DNA of 64,000 bases, from positions 62,001-126,000 of the forward strand of contig JADILV010000021.1 of the NCBI GenBank assembly GCA_017695115.1. Direction: 5' to 3'. This document shows positions 17,043 through 26,256 of the stretch, piece after piece. Source of the DNA: Candidatus Cryptobacteroides avicola. Its GTDB lineage: Bacteria; Bacteroidota; Bacteroidia; Bacteroidales; UBA932. Each line of letters begins with the position of its first letter. The stretch's first letter is position 1. Both the position numbers and the translations under genes were made by a program. The notes under the pieces are model-generated. The model searched no databases and was not told where the DNA came from. It was given only the letters and a program-made list of their open reading frames with translations.

Positions 17043-20000
17043 TTAGAATTTGAACTGCACGCCCAGAGTGAATGTCCTTGAGAAAGGATATGAGTTCCAG
17101 CTGAGCTCAGGATCCCATTCCTTGAACGGACTCCATACCGCGAGGTTGTCACCGTTGATGTAGACTCTGGCTATCTTGAAACTGTAGCCGAGTTCCAAAG
17201 TCTTGAAGCGGAGGAAGCGTCCGTTGCGCATCCAGTATGTGCTGGCTTCAAGGTTCTGTGCCACATCGGCGTTGTTTATGCCCAGTCGCGGATAGGCTGC
17301 ATCCGGATCCGGATCCGCTTCAGTCCAGTGGTTCTTGTCGATGAATTCGATTACGTTGCAGGCATCCTCGCCGAACGGGGTGATTCCGCTTATCATTATG
17401 GTCCTCATTCCTGATCCTGTGAAGTACAGGCCGAGATCCCATTTCTTCCATCCGAGACTGAGTCCGATACCGTACTGGAGTCTCGGGAGATTGCCGTACT
17501 TGGATATCTGCACCTTGTCTATGTCGTTGATGACGCCGTCACCGTTGACGTCCCTGTATTTGACATCACCGGGCATAGGTGTGCTTCCGAGCTGCTGCAC
17601 CGCATGGTTGTCAATATCCTCCTGGCTCGTGAACAGCCCTTCGGCGATATATCCCCGCTGGTAGTATCCGTCGAGAGGGTAGCCGATACGCGATCTCCAC
17701 GGTTCAGGGTATGCCGGCTCTTCGTATGCATCGATCCTGTTCTGGTTGTAGGTCATGTTGAACCTCATTTCCAGTCTCCAGTCCTGCCCGAAGTTCCTGG
17801 CCCAGTTTATGCTGGCTTCGAAACCTTCATTGGTGGCCGCACCTACCTGTCCCCACGGGGTCGCGTTCCAGTATCCTGCTATCGTAGGCCAGGAGGTCCT
17901 TTCCATCATGATGCGGTCACGTTTCTCATGGAAGTAGTCCAGTGTCACATTGACCTGGTTGAACAGGGAGAAGTCCAGACCTACGTCCAGTTTCCTGGAT
18001 CTTTCCCAGTGCGGGTTGTCCACCTGATAGGCATCGACCGCGTGGGCACGGAAACTATACGGGTTGTTCTTTGAAGGCCCGAAGTATGCAGTTCCTCCAC
18101 CGTTGATGGTTATCTGGTCGAAATATACGAAGTGCTCGTAATAGTTGAAGTCATCGCTGCCGACCAGTCCGTATGATCCTCTGAGCTTGAAGTAGTTGAC
18201 AGCGTTGCTGATAGGTTCCCAGAATTTTTCGTTGCTCAGGGCCCATCCTACTGATACTGCCGGGAAGAATTCGAACCGGCGTCCTTTCTGGAGTCGTTCC
18301 GTACCGTTGTATCCGAAGTTGAACTCGAAGAAATAGCGTTCATCGAAGTCGTATGTGGCACGTCCTGAGAGACCCTGGTTACGCTCCGAGAGGCTCTTGT
18401 TCGGACGGTAGTCCCTCATCATGTACATAAGGAGGGCGCCTACGTTGTGCCTGCCGAACTTGCGGGAATAGTTGAGCCTGGCATCGAAGTAGAAGACCTG
18501 GTCGGTTGACGGCTCATCGTATGCTTCGGAGACGTATGTGTCGCCTGCGTCACCAACCTGCTCGAGAGTGTAGTTGTCAGGATCTTCCGGAGACCATGTG
18601 GACTTGTCCACCTCGAAATAGTAAGGGTTGATGGTCTGCTTGTATGTCGATGTAGCATAACTGTTCCAGTTTACCATGGCGGATGCCGAGAGCCCTTTGG
18701 TGATGAAACTGAAGTCTTGCTCGATTTTCAGCACCGCGTTCATCTTGTTTTCCTTTTTCACGGAATAGTCGTCGAGCATTGCCGCATAGGGGTTGAGCCT
18801 GCGGTCAACGGCAGTTTTCATGGCAGTACCGAATCTGATGTATTCGTCGCCCTCCTGCGCAGGGAAAGTGGCCGGGAACATCACCGGATTGGCCCTCAGA
18901 AGATAGCCGAAAAGCTGAGACTCGCCTTCCTGCATGCCCTGTTTCTGGACTATCTGGACATTGAGCCGCAGGTCGAGCTTGGTGGTGTTGGTGAGCTTGT
19001 AGGTGATGTTGTTCTGGAAGTTGTAGATGTACTGGTGGAGGTTGTTGTTGAACATGTAGTCCTTAGGGGCGTTGGCCATACCGGTGTCATGGTTGAAGTT
19101 CAGGGACATGTAGTATGTGGCCTTGTTTCCTCCTCCCTGGATGCTGACGTTTCCGCGCTGGTTGAGGTTGAATTTGCGGAACAGTACTTCCTTCCAGTCG
19201 ACATTCGGATATACGTAAGGATAGAGTCCGCTTCTGGTGTACTCTATGTCCTGTGCGGAATAGGTCGGGACAGCCGCCCCACGTGTCAGGGATGCCTCGT
19301 TGTAAAGTTCCATCCACCTGCCTCCGTCGACGAAGTTGACCATTTTGACAGGCTGCTTGAAGGATGTCTCTACCGTTGCTGTCACCTGGGTGCGCATGTT
19401 CTCGGCTCCGTTCTTGGTGGTGATGAGCATCACTCCGTTGGCTCCGCGCACACCGTAGATGGCTGTGGCCGATGCGTCTTTCAGCAAGGTAACGTTCTTG
19501 ATGGACTCAGCCGGGAGGCGGTTGAGGTCCCCGACCGAGATCTCAACGTCATCCAGAAGGATGAGGGGAGTGGTACGGCCTCCGAAAGTGCTGACGCCAC
19601 GGATGTAGAATTCTGAAGATGAGCCAGGTTCACCTGAGTTGGTGACCGATACGATACCGGCAAGTTTACCGGCGAGGTTCGATGTCAGGTTTGACGAAGA
19701 TGATTTGATGGCTTCTCCCTGTACAGAGGCGACAGCCCCTATGACCGAGATTTTTTTCTGGGTACCCATACCCACTACGACTGCCTCGTCGAGCTCGCTG
19801 TCGGATTCGAGGGCTACATCCACCACTCCCAATTTTCCGACGTCATAAGTACCGGTTTTGAAGCCGATACAGGAAATTTCGAGCTGAGGGTTTGCGGAGG
19901 TGACATAGATGACATAGCTTCCGTCGTCCATTGTCATTACTCCGTTGTTTGTGCCTTTTTCGACAACGAATGCGCCCGGAATCGGTTCCCTGTCTACGGC

Positions 20001-20156
20001 ACTGATGACTTTTCCTGTCACTTCCCTGACCTTATCGGCCTGGACAAGCATGGATTCCCCTCCCTGTCCGGGATCTGGGGCTACAGCTGCATTCGCTTGA
20101 CCTGCAAACGGTAAGCAGGCGAAACATGCCGCTGCTACAAAATGTTTTAAGTGCAT
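17043..20156 (-). CDS. SusC/RagA family TonB-linked outer-membrane protein
   Basis: CarboxypepD_reg-like N-terminus, plug (GANGVMLITTKNG), TonB barrel, SusC C-terminus; paired with SusD. Confidence 0.95.
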   Translation of the reverse strand: MHLKHFVAAACFACLPFAGQANAAVAPDPGQGGESMLVQADKVREVTGKVISAVDREPIPGAFVVEKGTNNGVMTMDDGSYVIYVTSANPQLEISCIGFKTGTYDVGKLGVVDVALESDSELDEAVVVGMGTQKKISVIGAVASVQGEAIKSSSSNLTSNLAGKLAGIVSVTNSGEPGSSSEFYIRGVSTFGGRTTPLILLDDVEISVGDLNRLPAESIKNVTLLKDASATAIYGVRGANGVMLITTKNGAENMRTQVTATVETSFKQPVKMVNFVDGGRWMELYNEASLTRGAAVPTYSAQDIEYTRSGLYPYVYPNVDWKEVLFRKFNLNQRGNVSIQGGGNKATYYMSLNFNHDTGMANAPKDYMFNNNLHQYIYNFQNNITYKLTNTTKLDLRLNVQIVQKQGMQEGESQLFGYLLRANPVMFPATFPAQEGDEYIRFGTAMKTAVDRRLNPYAAMLDDYSVKKENKMNAVLKIEQDFSFITKGLSASAMVNWNSYATSTYKQTINPYYFEVDKSTWSPEDPDNYTLEQVGDAGDTYVSEAYDEPSTDQVFYFDARLNYSRKFGRHNVGALLMYMMRDYRPNKSLSERNQGLSGRATYDFDERYFFEFNFGYNGTERLQKGRRFEFFPAVSVGWALSNEKFWEPISNAVNYFKLRGSYGLVGSDDFNYYEHFVYFDQITINGGGTAYFGPSKNNPYSFRAHAVDAYQVDNPHWERSRKLDVGLDFSLFNQVNVTLDYFHEKRDRIMMERTSWPTIAGYWNATPWGQVGAATNEGFEASINWARNFGQDWRLEMRFNMTYNQNRIDAYEEPAYPEPWRSRIGYPLDGYYQRGYIAEGLFTSQEDIDNHAVQQLGSTPMPGDVKYRDVNGDGVINDIDKVQISKYGNLPRLQYGIGLSLGWKKWDLGLYFTGSGMRTIMISGITPFGEDACNVIEFIDKNHWTEADPDPDAAYPRLGINNADVAQNLEASTYWMRNGRFLRFKTLELGYSFKIARVYINGDNLAVWSPFKEWDPELSWNSYPFSRTFTLGVQFKF

Positions 20157-20372
20157 AATAAATAAGGTTAATAGTTTGAGTTGGATCTTTTTTGGAAAAA
20201 AGATTATGTAAATCTACGCCATGTGGATTATATAAGCAAGAAAAATATGAAAAATTTTTAATATCGGGGGGTGGATATTAAATTTTGTTAAAATCAAGAA
20301 AAGCCCGCCTTTGCGGCAGGACTATGCCCGGGAAGGGCCGACGGAGGAAATCCATTGGAATTTCGGCGGCAA

Positions 20373-20404
20373 TTTGCATTGCTCCCGGTTTCTCACTAAA
20401 TTCG
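20373..20404 (+). promoter_or_regulatory. Probable hisS promoter (TTTG / TAAATTCG, 20-bp spacer)
   Basis: -33 TTTG 20373-20376; -7 TAAATTCG 20397-20404 (one mismatch to TAnnTTTG). Confidence 0.4.
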
Positions 20405-20455
20405 CAGCGGTTTTTACCGGATACATTCGGCGGACTATCATTAATTTAATTTAAA

Positions 20456-21865
20456 ATGGCACAGAAACCTTCTATCCCTAAGGGAACACGTGATTTCGGA
20501 CCTGCCGAAATGGCTGCCCGCAACTATATATTCGATACGATCAGGTCGGTATTCAAGACTTACGGCTATGCCCCGATCGAGACTCCGTCAATGGAGAACC
20601 TCAGTACGCTTCTGGGCAAATACGGTGACGAAGGGGACAAGCTCCTTTTCAGGATTCTGAATTCGGGTGATGCGTTTTCAGGTATTGACTTCGAGGAATT
20701 CCGTCTGCCGGAAGGGGAGAGGCAGTACAACAGCAAGGCTCTTTCGCTGAAGGTGTGTGAAAAAGGTCTGCGCTATGACCTGACTGTGCCGTTCGCACGC
20801 TTTGTCGTACAGCATCAGAATGATATCGCTTTCCCGTTCAAGAGGTACCAGATACAGCCTGTATGGAGGGCTGACCGTCCACAGAAAGGACGTTACAGGG
20901 AGTTCTACCAGTGCGATGTGGATGTCATAGGGTCCGAGTCTCTGGTCAATGAACTGGAGCTCGTGCAGATAGTCGACAGGGTGTTCCGCCTTTTCGATGT
21001 CAATGTGCTTATAAAGATCAACAACCGCAAGGTCCTTACAGGTCTTGCCGAGATATGCGGCTTTCCGGACAAGGTGGTCGACATCACTGTCGCTATCGAC
21101 AAGATCGACAAGATCGGTCTGGAGGCGGTGGAAGCGGAAATGAAGGAAAAAGGGCTTACCGATGCCGCCGTTTCCGTGATTGAGCCGGTGCTGGAATTAA
21201 AAGGATCCGCAGCGGAGAAGATCTCTGTCATGAGGGAGCTTATGGGAGGGAAATCGGCTTCCGGCATAGTCTCGCAGACTGGTCTCAAAGGTCTTGACGA
21301 GCTGGAAGAGCTTTTCGGCCTTATTGATGCGGCCGGAGTTTCCCAGGAGGTGGAGATAGACCTTTCTCTTGCGCGTGGACTGAATTATTATACAGGGGCC
21401 ATTTTTGAGGTCAAGGCCAAGGATTTCCAGATAGGAAGCATCTGCGGAGGAGGCCGTTATGACAACCTGACCGGCATTTTCGGTCTTCCGGGGATGTCCG
21501 GGGTCGGTATCTCATTCGGGGCCGACAGGATCTACGATGTGCTGAAAGGGCTGGACAAGTTCCCGAAGGAGGTGACTTCTTCCACCAGGGTGCTGTTCGC
21601 AAATATGGGAGGTCAGGAAATGAGATATATCCTTCCGGTGGTGAAGGCTTTGCGTGAAGCAGGAGTCGCATGCGAGATATACCCTGAGGCGGTGAAACTC
21701 AAGAAGCAGTTTGACTATGCGGACAAGAAGGCGGTTCCGTTCATTTCCATTACCGGCGGTGATGAAGCCGCTTCCGGCGTGGTGAATATGAAGAACCTCT
21801 CTTCCGGGGAGCAGAAGTCTTTCCCTAAAGAGGATATCGGGCGGATGCTCGAGTTTATAGGTTAG
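20456..21865 (+). CDS. hisS: Histidyl-tRNA synthetase
   Basis: [68 protein letters not shown]. Confidence 0.95.
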   Translation: MAQKPSIPKGTRDFGPAEMAARNYIFDTIRSVFKTYGYAPIETPSMENLSTLLGKYGDEGDKLLFRILNSGDAFSGIDFEEFRLPEGERQYNSKALSLKVCEKGLRYDLTVPFARFVVQHQNDIAFPFKRYQIQPVWRADRPQKGRYREFYQCDVDVIGSESLVNELELVQIVDRVFRLFDVNVLIKINNRKVLTGLAEICGFPDKVVDITVAIDKIDKIGLEAVEAEMKEKGLTDAAVSVIEPVLELKGSAAEKISVMRELMGGKSASGIVSQTGLKGLDELEELFGLIDAAGVSQEVEIDLSLARGLNYYTGAIFEVKAKDFQIGSICGGGRYDNLTGIFGLPGMSGVGISFGADRIYDVLKGLDKFPKEVTSSTRVLFANMGGQEMRYILPVVKALREAGVACEIYPEAVKLKKQFDYADKKAVPFISITGGDEAASGVVNMKNLSSGEQKSFPKEDIGRMLEFIG

Positions 21866-21884
21866 CCGTTAAATAAGATGTTGT

Positions 21885-21918
21885 AGAGGGAGATCCTGCC
21901 TGTGCCGGGTCTTCCTCT
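21885..21918 (+). terminator. Hairpin terminator after hisS
   Basis: agagggagatcc...gggtcttcctct imperfect stem. Confidence 0.45.
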
Positions 21919-21984
21919 TAATATATAATGTGAATCCGATGAATATTTATCGGATCAAATAAATTTTCGGACAGACGTTAAGTT

Positions 21985-22908
21985 ATGGGTGTGATTTCAA
22001 AAGCAGGGGCGTCAGGATTTTCCGGCCCCTTCTGGGGATATGCGGCAGGAATAGTGACAGGGGTGACTTACGGGCTCAATCCGCTGTTTGCCATACCTTT
22101 GATGAAGGGTGGCGTGTCAGTGGACACTATTCTGTTTTTCAGGTATTTCCTTGCAGTCCTGATTCTGGGTGGCTGGCTGCTCCTGAGAAAAGAGGATTTC
22201 AGGGTGACATGGCATCAGGCCCGCCGTCTGCTTGTGCTGGGGCTTCTTTTCTCTTTAAGCAGCCTGACTCTTTTCGAGGCCTATCATTATATCCCGTCGG
22301 GTGTGGCGACTACGATCGTATTCCTTTATCCTGTCCTGGTGGCATTGATAATGATGTTCCTGAAAGTCTATCCGACATGGCAGGTCTGGGTGTCTATAAT
22401 CGCCACTTTTATCGGTGTGCTTTTCCTGTGCAGGACTGACGGGACGCATGCCCTTCAGTGGAGAGGTCTTGCGCTTTCGTTCGCATCCGCCCTTTCCTAT
22501 GCGATGTTCATAGTGATTGTCAACAGGAGCCGGTCCGTACACCTGATATCCAATTCCATGCTGACATTCTACGCCCTGCTGACCGGGGTCGTGGTCTTTT
22601 CCCTGCACGCCCTTGTGGCCCGGGTGCCTCTTGCGGCAGGTCTGCACGGCTTGTCACCATGGGTCAATCTTCTGGGGCTGGCCGTTCTTCCGACCATAGT
22701 CTCCACGGCGACACTTGCCATGGCCACGAGGATCATAGGCGCGACCAGAGCGTCGGTGCTTGGTGTCTTCGAACCGGTTACGGCAATTCTTGTCGGAGCG
22801 GTGGCTTTCGGGGAGAGCATAACTGTCAATATCGTTATAGGCATAATACTTACAATGGCCGCTATAGTCTTCATGATCGTCTCTCCGGGCAGAAAGAAAA
22901 GCGCATGA
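21985..22908 (+). CDS. EamA/DMT family transporter
   Basis: Two EamA repeats, ten predicted TM helices; FEAYHYIPSGVATTIVFLYPVLVALIM. Confidence 0.85.
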   Translation: MGVISKAGASGFSGPFWGYAAGIVTGVTYGLNPLFAIPLMKGGVSVDTILFFRYFLAVLILGGWLLLRKEDFRVTWHQARRLLVLGLLFSLSSLTLFEAYHYIPSGVATTIVFLYPVLVALIMMFLKVYPTWQVWVSIIATFIGVLFLCRTDGTHALQWRGLALSFASALSYAMFIVIVNRSRSVHLISNSMLTFYALLTGVVVFSLHALVARVPLAAGLHGLSPWVNLLGLAVLPTIVSTATLAMATRIIGATRASVLGVFEPVTAILVGAVAFGESITVNIVIGIILTMAAIVFMIVSPGRKKSA

Positions 22909-22961
22909 CAGGCCTGGAAACTTGTGGTTAAAAAATCTTTTGAAATTTTTCTGTAGATAAA

Positions 22962-22992
22962 TTTGCATTATAAAAAAATGTTTGTACCTTTG
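22962..22992 (+). promoter_or_regulatory. tRNA-fMet promoter (TTTG / TACCTTTG, 19-bp spacer)
   Basis: TTTG 22962-22965, TACCTTTG 22985-22992. Confidence 0.7.
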
Positions 22993-23003
22993 CAGTCCAA
23001 TAT

Positions 23004-23076
23004 CGCGGGATAGAGCAGTTGGTAGCTCGTCGGGCTCATAACCCGGAGGCCGGAGGTTCGAGTCCTCCTCCCGCTA
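23004..23076 (+). tRNA. Initiator tRNA-fMet (CAT)
   Basis: 73-nt cloverleaf; anticodon CAT; three G:C pairs in anticodon stem (GGGctcataaCCC) and C1 x T72 mismatch typical of initiators. Confidence 0.92.
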
Positions 23077-23079
23077 CAA

Positions 23080-23118
23080 AGATGCCGTAACTTCTTTAAA
23101 CACAAAGAGTTACGGCAT
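23080..23118 (+). terminator. Hairpin downstream of tRNA-fMet
   Basis: gatgccgtaact-tctttaaacacaaag-agttacggcat. Confidence 0.55.
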
Positions 23119-23203
23119 TAATGTTATAAACGTGCATCAAAAATGTCAATTATACCCTCTTCGTAGCAGGGTCTGAACTTTGTCATAGAAAACAGCAGAA
23201 AAA

Positions 23204-23235
23204 TTTGGATAATGGTAACAAAAATGCTACTTTTG
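23204..23235 (+). promoter_or_regulatory. hicAB promoter (TTTG / TACTTTTG, 20-bp spacer) flanked by inverted motif TGTCATAGAA/TTCTATGACA
   Basis: -33 23204-23207, -7 23228-23235; motif copies at 23181-23190 and 23248-23257. Confidence 0.55.
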
Positions 23236-23256
23236 TGGCGTTAAAAGTTCTATGAC

Positions 23257-23439
23257 ATGAGAACATCAGAGTTCAAGAAACTACTGAAGGAACATAAGTG
23301 CTACTTTGTAAGCCAAGGGAAAAGACACGAAAAATGGTTTTCTCCCATTACCGGCAACAAATTCACCGTTCCTCGGCACGATGCCCAGGAGATCCCCACC
23401 GGGACCTTGCAGGCAATCAAGAAACAGGCAGGGATCTGA
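23257..23439 (+). CDS. hicA: HicA-family mRNA interferase toxin
   Basis: SEFKKLLKEHKCYFVSQGKRHEKWFSPITGNKFTVPRHDAQEIPTGTLQAIKKQAGI. Confidence 0.9.
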   Translation: MRTSEFKKLLKEHKCYFVSQGKRHEKWFSPITGNKFTVPRHDAQEIPTGTLQAIKKQAGI

Positions 23440-23501
23440 TCCCTGCCGATTCTTGAACTTTAAGCTCTGGTTCATAGGACTTTTATTTAATCATGGGTAT
23501 T

Positions 23502-23900
23502 ATGAAAATAGATGCTATAATAGAAAAGGGGCCTGACGGCATGTATTCGATTCGTTCGGAACAACATTTCGGAAACAATTATTTCGGAGGTTACGGGGAA
23601 ACGGTCAATCAGGCAAAGACTGATTTTTCCGACAGTGTGGATGAGGCTATGGCCGATGCCCGGGCTGAAGGAATAGAAGTTCCGGATATCGTGTCTGTGT
23701 CATTCAAATATGACCTGCCTTCATTCTTCAATGACTTTGATTTTATCAATGCCAGCAGATTTGCCCACTATGCAGGTATAAATGAAAGCAAGATGCGCCA
23801 ATACAAGAGCGGCACTGCATTTCCAGGGGAACGGACTACCATGAAAATCATGGCTGCTATACACAGAATAGGAACTGAACTCAGTTCAGTTTCTCTATAA
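23502..23900 (+). CDS. hicB: HicB-family antitoxin with C-terminal HTH
   Basis: HicB_like N-terminal domain and C-terminal ASRFAHYAGINESKMRQYKSGTAFPGERTTMKIMAAIHRIG helix-turn-helix; adjacent to hicA. Confidence 0.87.
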   Translation: MKIDAIIEKGPDGMYSIRSEQHFGNNYFGGYGETVNQAKTDFSDSVDEAMADARAEGIEVPDIVSVSFKYDLPSFFNDFDFINASRFAHYAGINESKMRQYKSGTAFPGERTTMKIMAAIHRIGTELSSVSL

Positions 23901-23922
23901 ATAGAACTTTTAACATTTTCAG

Positions 23923-23950
23923 GCCTCCGCAGAGATGCGGGGGCTTTTTT
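23923..23950 (+). terminator. Rho-independent-like terminator after hicB
   Basis: gcctccgca gaga tgcgggggc TTTTTT. Confidence 0.65.
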
Positions 23951-24000
23951 GCACCATTACCCTTTTTTGAGGCGTGTCAGAGGCCGTTCGGGATACAAAA

Positions 24001-24023
24001 AAAGGCGGTATTGAACCGCCTTT
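24001..24023 (-). terminator. Terminator downstream of the tRNA-Lys pair
   Basis: aaaggcggt attga accgccttt with A-run on plus (U-run on minus). Confidence 0.6.
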
Positions 24024-24024
24024 G

Positions 24025-24097
24025 TGCTCCCTCAGGGGCTCGAACCCTGGACCCCAACATTAAGAGTGTCGTGCTCTACCAACTGAGCTAAGGAAGC
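24025..24097 (-). tRNA. tRNA-Lys (CTT)
   Basis: Reverse complement folds as a 73-nt cloverleaf; anticodon loop CTCTTAA, anticodon CTT. Confidence 0.9.
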
Positions 24098-24130
24098 GTC
24101 ATGGAAGCCATTTTTCAGGCTGACCTTTCG

Positions 24131-24203
24131 TGATCCGTTTGGGATTCGAACCCAAGACCCCAACATTAAAAGTGTTGTGCTCTACCAGCTGAGCTAACGA
24201 ATC
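24131..24203 (-). tRNA. tRNA-Lys (TTT)
   Basis: Reverse complement folds as a 73-nt cloverleaf; anticodon loop CTTTTAA, anticodon TTT. Confidence 0.9.
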
Positions 24204-24305
24204 TTACCATTTTTTCCAACCGGTAAGCAGATGCTTTCCGAATTGGGATTGCAAAGGTATGCTTTTGCAATTAATTATCCAAATATTTCTGATGTTTTTT
24301 CGGAA

Positions 24306-25427
24306 TTATTTTTCAAATTTCCTTTTGATCTTGTTGACCAGAATGTCAGAGTCTTTATAGTGTATTTCCAATTCATTGATTATTACGGCTTCGGCGGATC
24401 TGGCCCATTGGCCGAACTCTTTATCGGGTATAAAGCCTTTTGTGAAATCAAGCAGCAGGCTGAGATCAAATTTGTCTGCAGAGACTCCTGCTCCGCTTTT
24501 CATGGCATCGAAGGCATTGCATTCCTGTTCTATATGGGAAGGTACCATCAGGACGGGTTTTTCAAGGTATATGGCTTCGCAGACAGATTCAAATCCCGCC
24601 GTGCTTGCGTATGCCATGCAGCCGGCCATCTGACGGAGGAATTCCGTGTCATCCAGCGTGTGGAAACTCAGTGTCGGATCTATCTCTGTGACAGGCGTGT
24701 CGGTGTCTTTGTCCCAGAAGAACTTCAGTTTTACTTCCGGGTGGATTTTATGCCAGGCCATGACATCGTCGGCAAATCCCGAATTGAGCATATAGCCATG
24801 GATATAATCTCCTTTTACCGGAACGGTTTCAAGGACTTCCTTTCTCAGGAGCGGAGGTACGACTCGGAGTTTCCTGCTTGGCAAGTCCCTCATTTTTCTG
24901 AAAGAAAGAGCCAGGTATTTGTTGGCCCCTATGGCTGTGACCCGTGTGAAGAAGCGCAGCCATCCGTAGCCTCCGAAAGCCTTGTTGGGCATTATGAAAT
25001 CTTTATGGAGGAAAAGATACTGGTGCCCGATGCATATCTGCGGTACCGGTACTCTGAAGAGCATGTAGGTGAGGCCGGTAAGCAGTTCATAGAAATTCAC
25101 TACGACATCCGCTCCGCAAGAGGCTATGGTCTTGCGGATATAGTTCATACTGCTGATGTATTTGGGAGCTACGGCTATATTGTAGGCTATGCTCTTGACC
25201 ATGTTCGGCTTGCGGTTTGCCGCCGACGGGAGGAAATTGATGCTGAGGAACTGGTGTACGGGGGCCTGCACTCCTTTGGTGAAGAAGTCGGGAAGATGCC
25301 GCGACTTGCTTTTCCCTACGAGGATGCCCACAACCTGGTGCCCGTGCCTGATGAGCATCTTTTCCAAGGTAATCGCCTGTGTAAGATGCCCTCTTCCTTC
25401 TCCCTGCACTATGAACAGATATTTCAT
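24306..25427 (-). CDS. Glycosyltransferase family protein (GT28/MurG-like fold)
   Basis: N-terminal MKYLFIVQGEGRGHLTQAITLEKML; C-terminal AYASTAGFESVCEAIYLEKPVLMVPSHIEQECNA. Confidence 0.8.
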   Translation of the reverse strand: MKYLFIVQGEGRGHLTQAITLEKMLIRHGHQVVGILVGKSKSRHLPDFFTKGVQAPVHQFLSINFLPSAANRKPNMVKSIAYNIAVAPKYISSMNYIRKTIASCGADVVVNFYELLTGLTYMLFRVPVPQICIGHQYLFLHKDFIMPNKAFGGYGWLRFFTRVTAIGANKYLALSFRKMRDLPSRKLRVVPPLLRKEVLETVPVKGDYIHGYMLNSGFADDVMAWHKIHPEVKLKFFWDKDTDTPVTEIDPTLSFHTLDDTEFLRQMAGCMAYASTAGFESVCEAIYLEKPVLMVPSHIEQECNAFDAMKSGAGVSADKFDLSLLLDFTKGFIPDKEFGQWARSAEAVIINELEIHYKDSDILVNKIKRKFEK

Positions 25428-25437
25428 GGCTGACGGT

Positions 25438-26211
25438 TTATTGTTTTGGCGCTTCGAGCAGTCCGGCCCCGAATTCATCCCTGTAGCGCATTATTCTCCA
25501 CGTGCCGTCTTCACTTTCCGTAAGTGCCGACATGGATTCCACCCAGTCTCCGGAATTGAGATACCGTATCCCGTCTATATACCTGTCTTCCGGGTAATGT
25601 ATATGTCCGCAGATGACTCCGTCGCATTTTTTGCTGCGTGCCAGATCTGCAAGCATGGTCTCGAACCCGGAGATGAACGATACGGCCTGTTTTACTTTGT
25701 GCTTGATGGTCTGTGAAAGGGAATAGTACGGTTTGCCGCGTTTCAGCCGGTACCTGTTATAGACGGCATTTGCCCACAGCAGCATGTTGTACCCTTTGTC
25801 TCCCAATACGGCAAGCCACCTCATATTTGCGGTGACACTGTCGAACACATCCCCGTGCGTAATGAAATAGCGCTTCCCGCAACTTTCCAGAATATACTCC
25901 TTTACGATGCTTATATTGGCCAGTCTCAGGGGAGCGATGTTGTCCAGAAAATCATCATGGTTTCCGCGTACGTACACAACATCCGTATCGTCTTCTTCCA
26001 TCATCCTCATTATGGCGTTGAAAAAGCGGGAATAGGATTTCTTCCACCGCCTGCTGTGCCTGTCCAGCTGCCATCCGTCGATAATGTCCCCGTCAAGAAT
26101 GAGCAGGTCGCACGTCAGGCTTTCCAGAAAGACGCTCGCTTCCTCGACTTTCGAGTGGTTCGATCCTATGTGTACGTCTGAAATGACGACTGTCTTATAA
26201 TGGTTTTTCAT
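25438..26211 (-). CDS. UDP-2,3-diacylglucosamine diphosphatase-like metallophosphoesterase (LpxH-like)
   Basis: VVISDVHIGS, LDGDIIDGW, YVRGNHDDF, ITHGDVFD, ICGHIHYP calcineurin-like motifs. Confidence 0.83.
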   Translation of the reverse strand: MKNHYKTVVISDVHIGSNHSKVEEASVFLESLTCDLLILDGDIIDGWQLDRHSRRWKKSYSRFFNAIMRMMEEDDTDVVYVRGNHDDFLDNIAPLRLANISIVKEYILESCGKRYFITHGDVFDSVTANMRWLAVLGDKGYNMLLWANAVYNRYRLKRGKPYYSLSQTIKHKVKQAVSFISGFETMLADLARSKKCDGVICGHIHYPEDRYIDGIRYLNSGDWVESMSALTESEDGTWRIMRYRDEFGAGLLEAPKQ

Positions 26212-26256
26212 GCTATCTCCGTCTATTGGTATCTGTCCGTTTTCTTTCGCCGGTTC

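Noticed and set aside
20266-20271. G6 run upstream of the SusC gene at 17043-20156 as a phase-variable promoter tract
   Set aside because: Only six bases, non-coding and more than 100 bp from the start codon; too short to argue for slippage without read data.
23004-24203. hicAB interval between tRNA genes as a genomic island
   Set aside because: No integrase or duplicated tRNA 3' end (att) was seen; only the inverted motif is reported.
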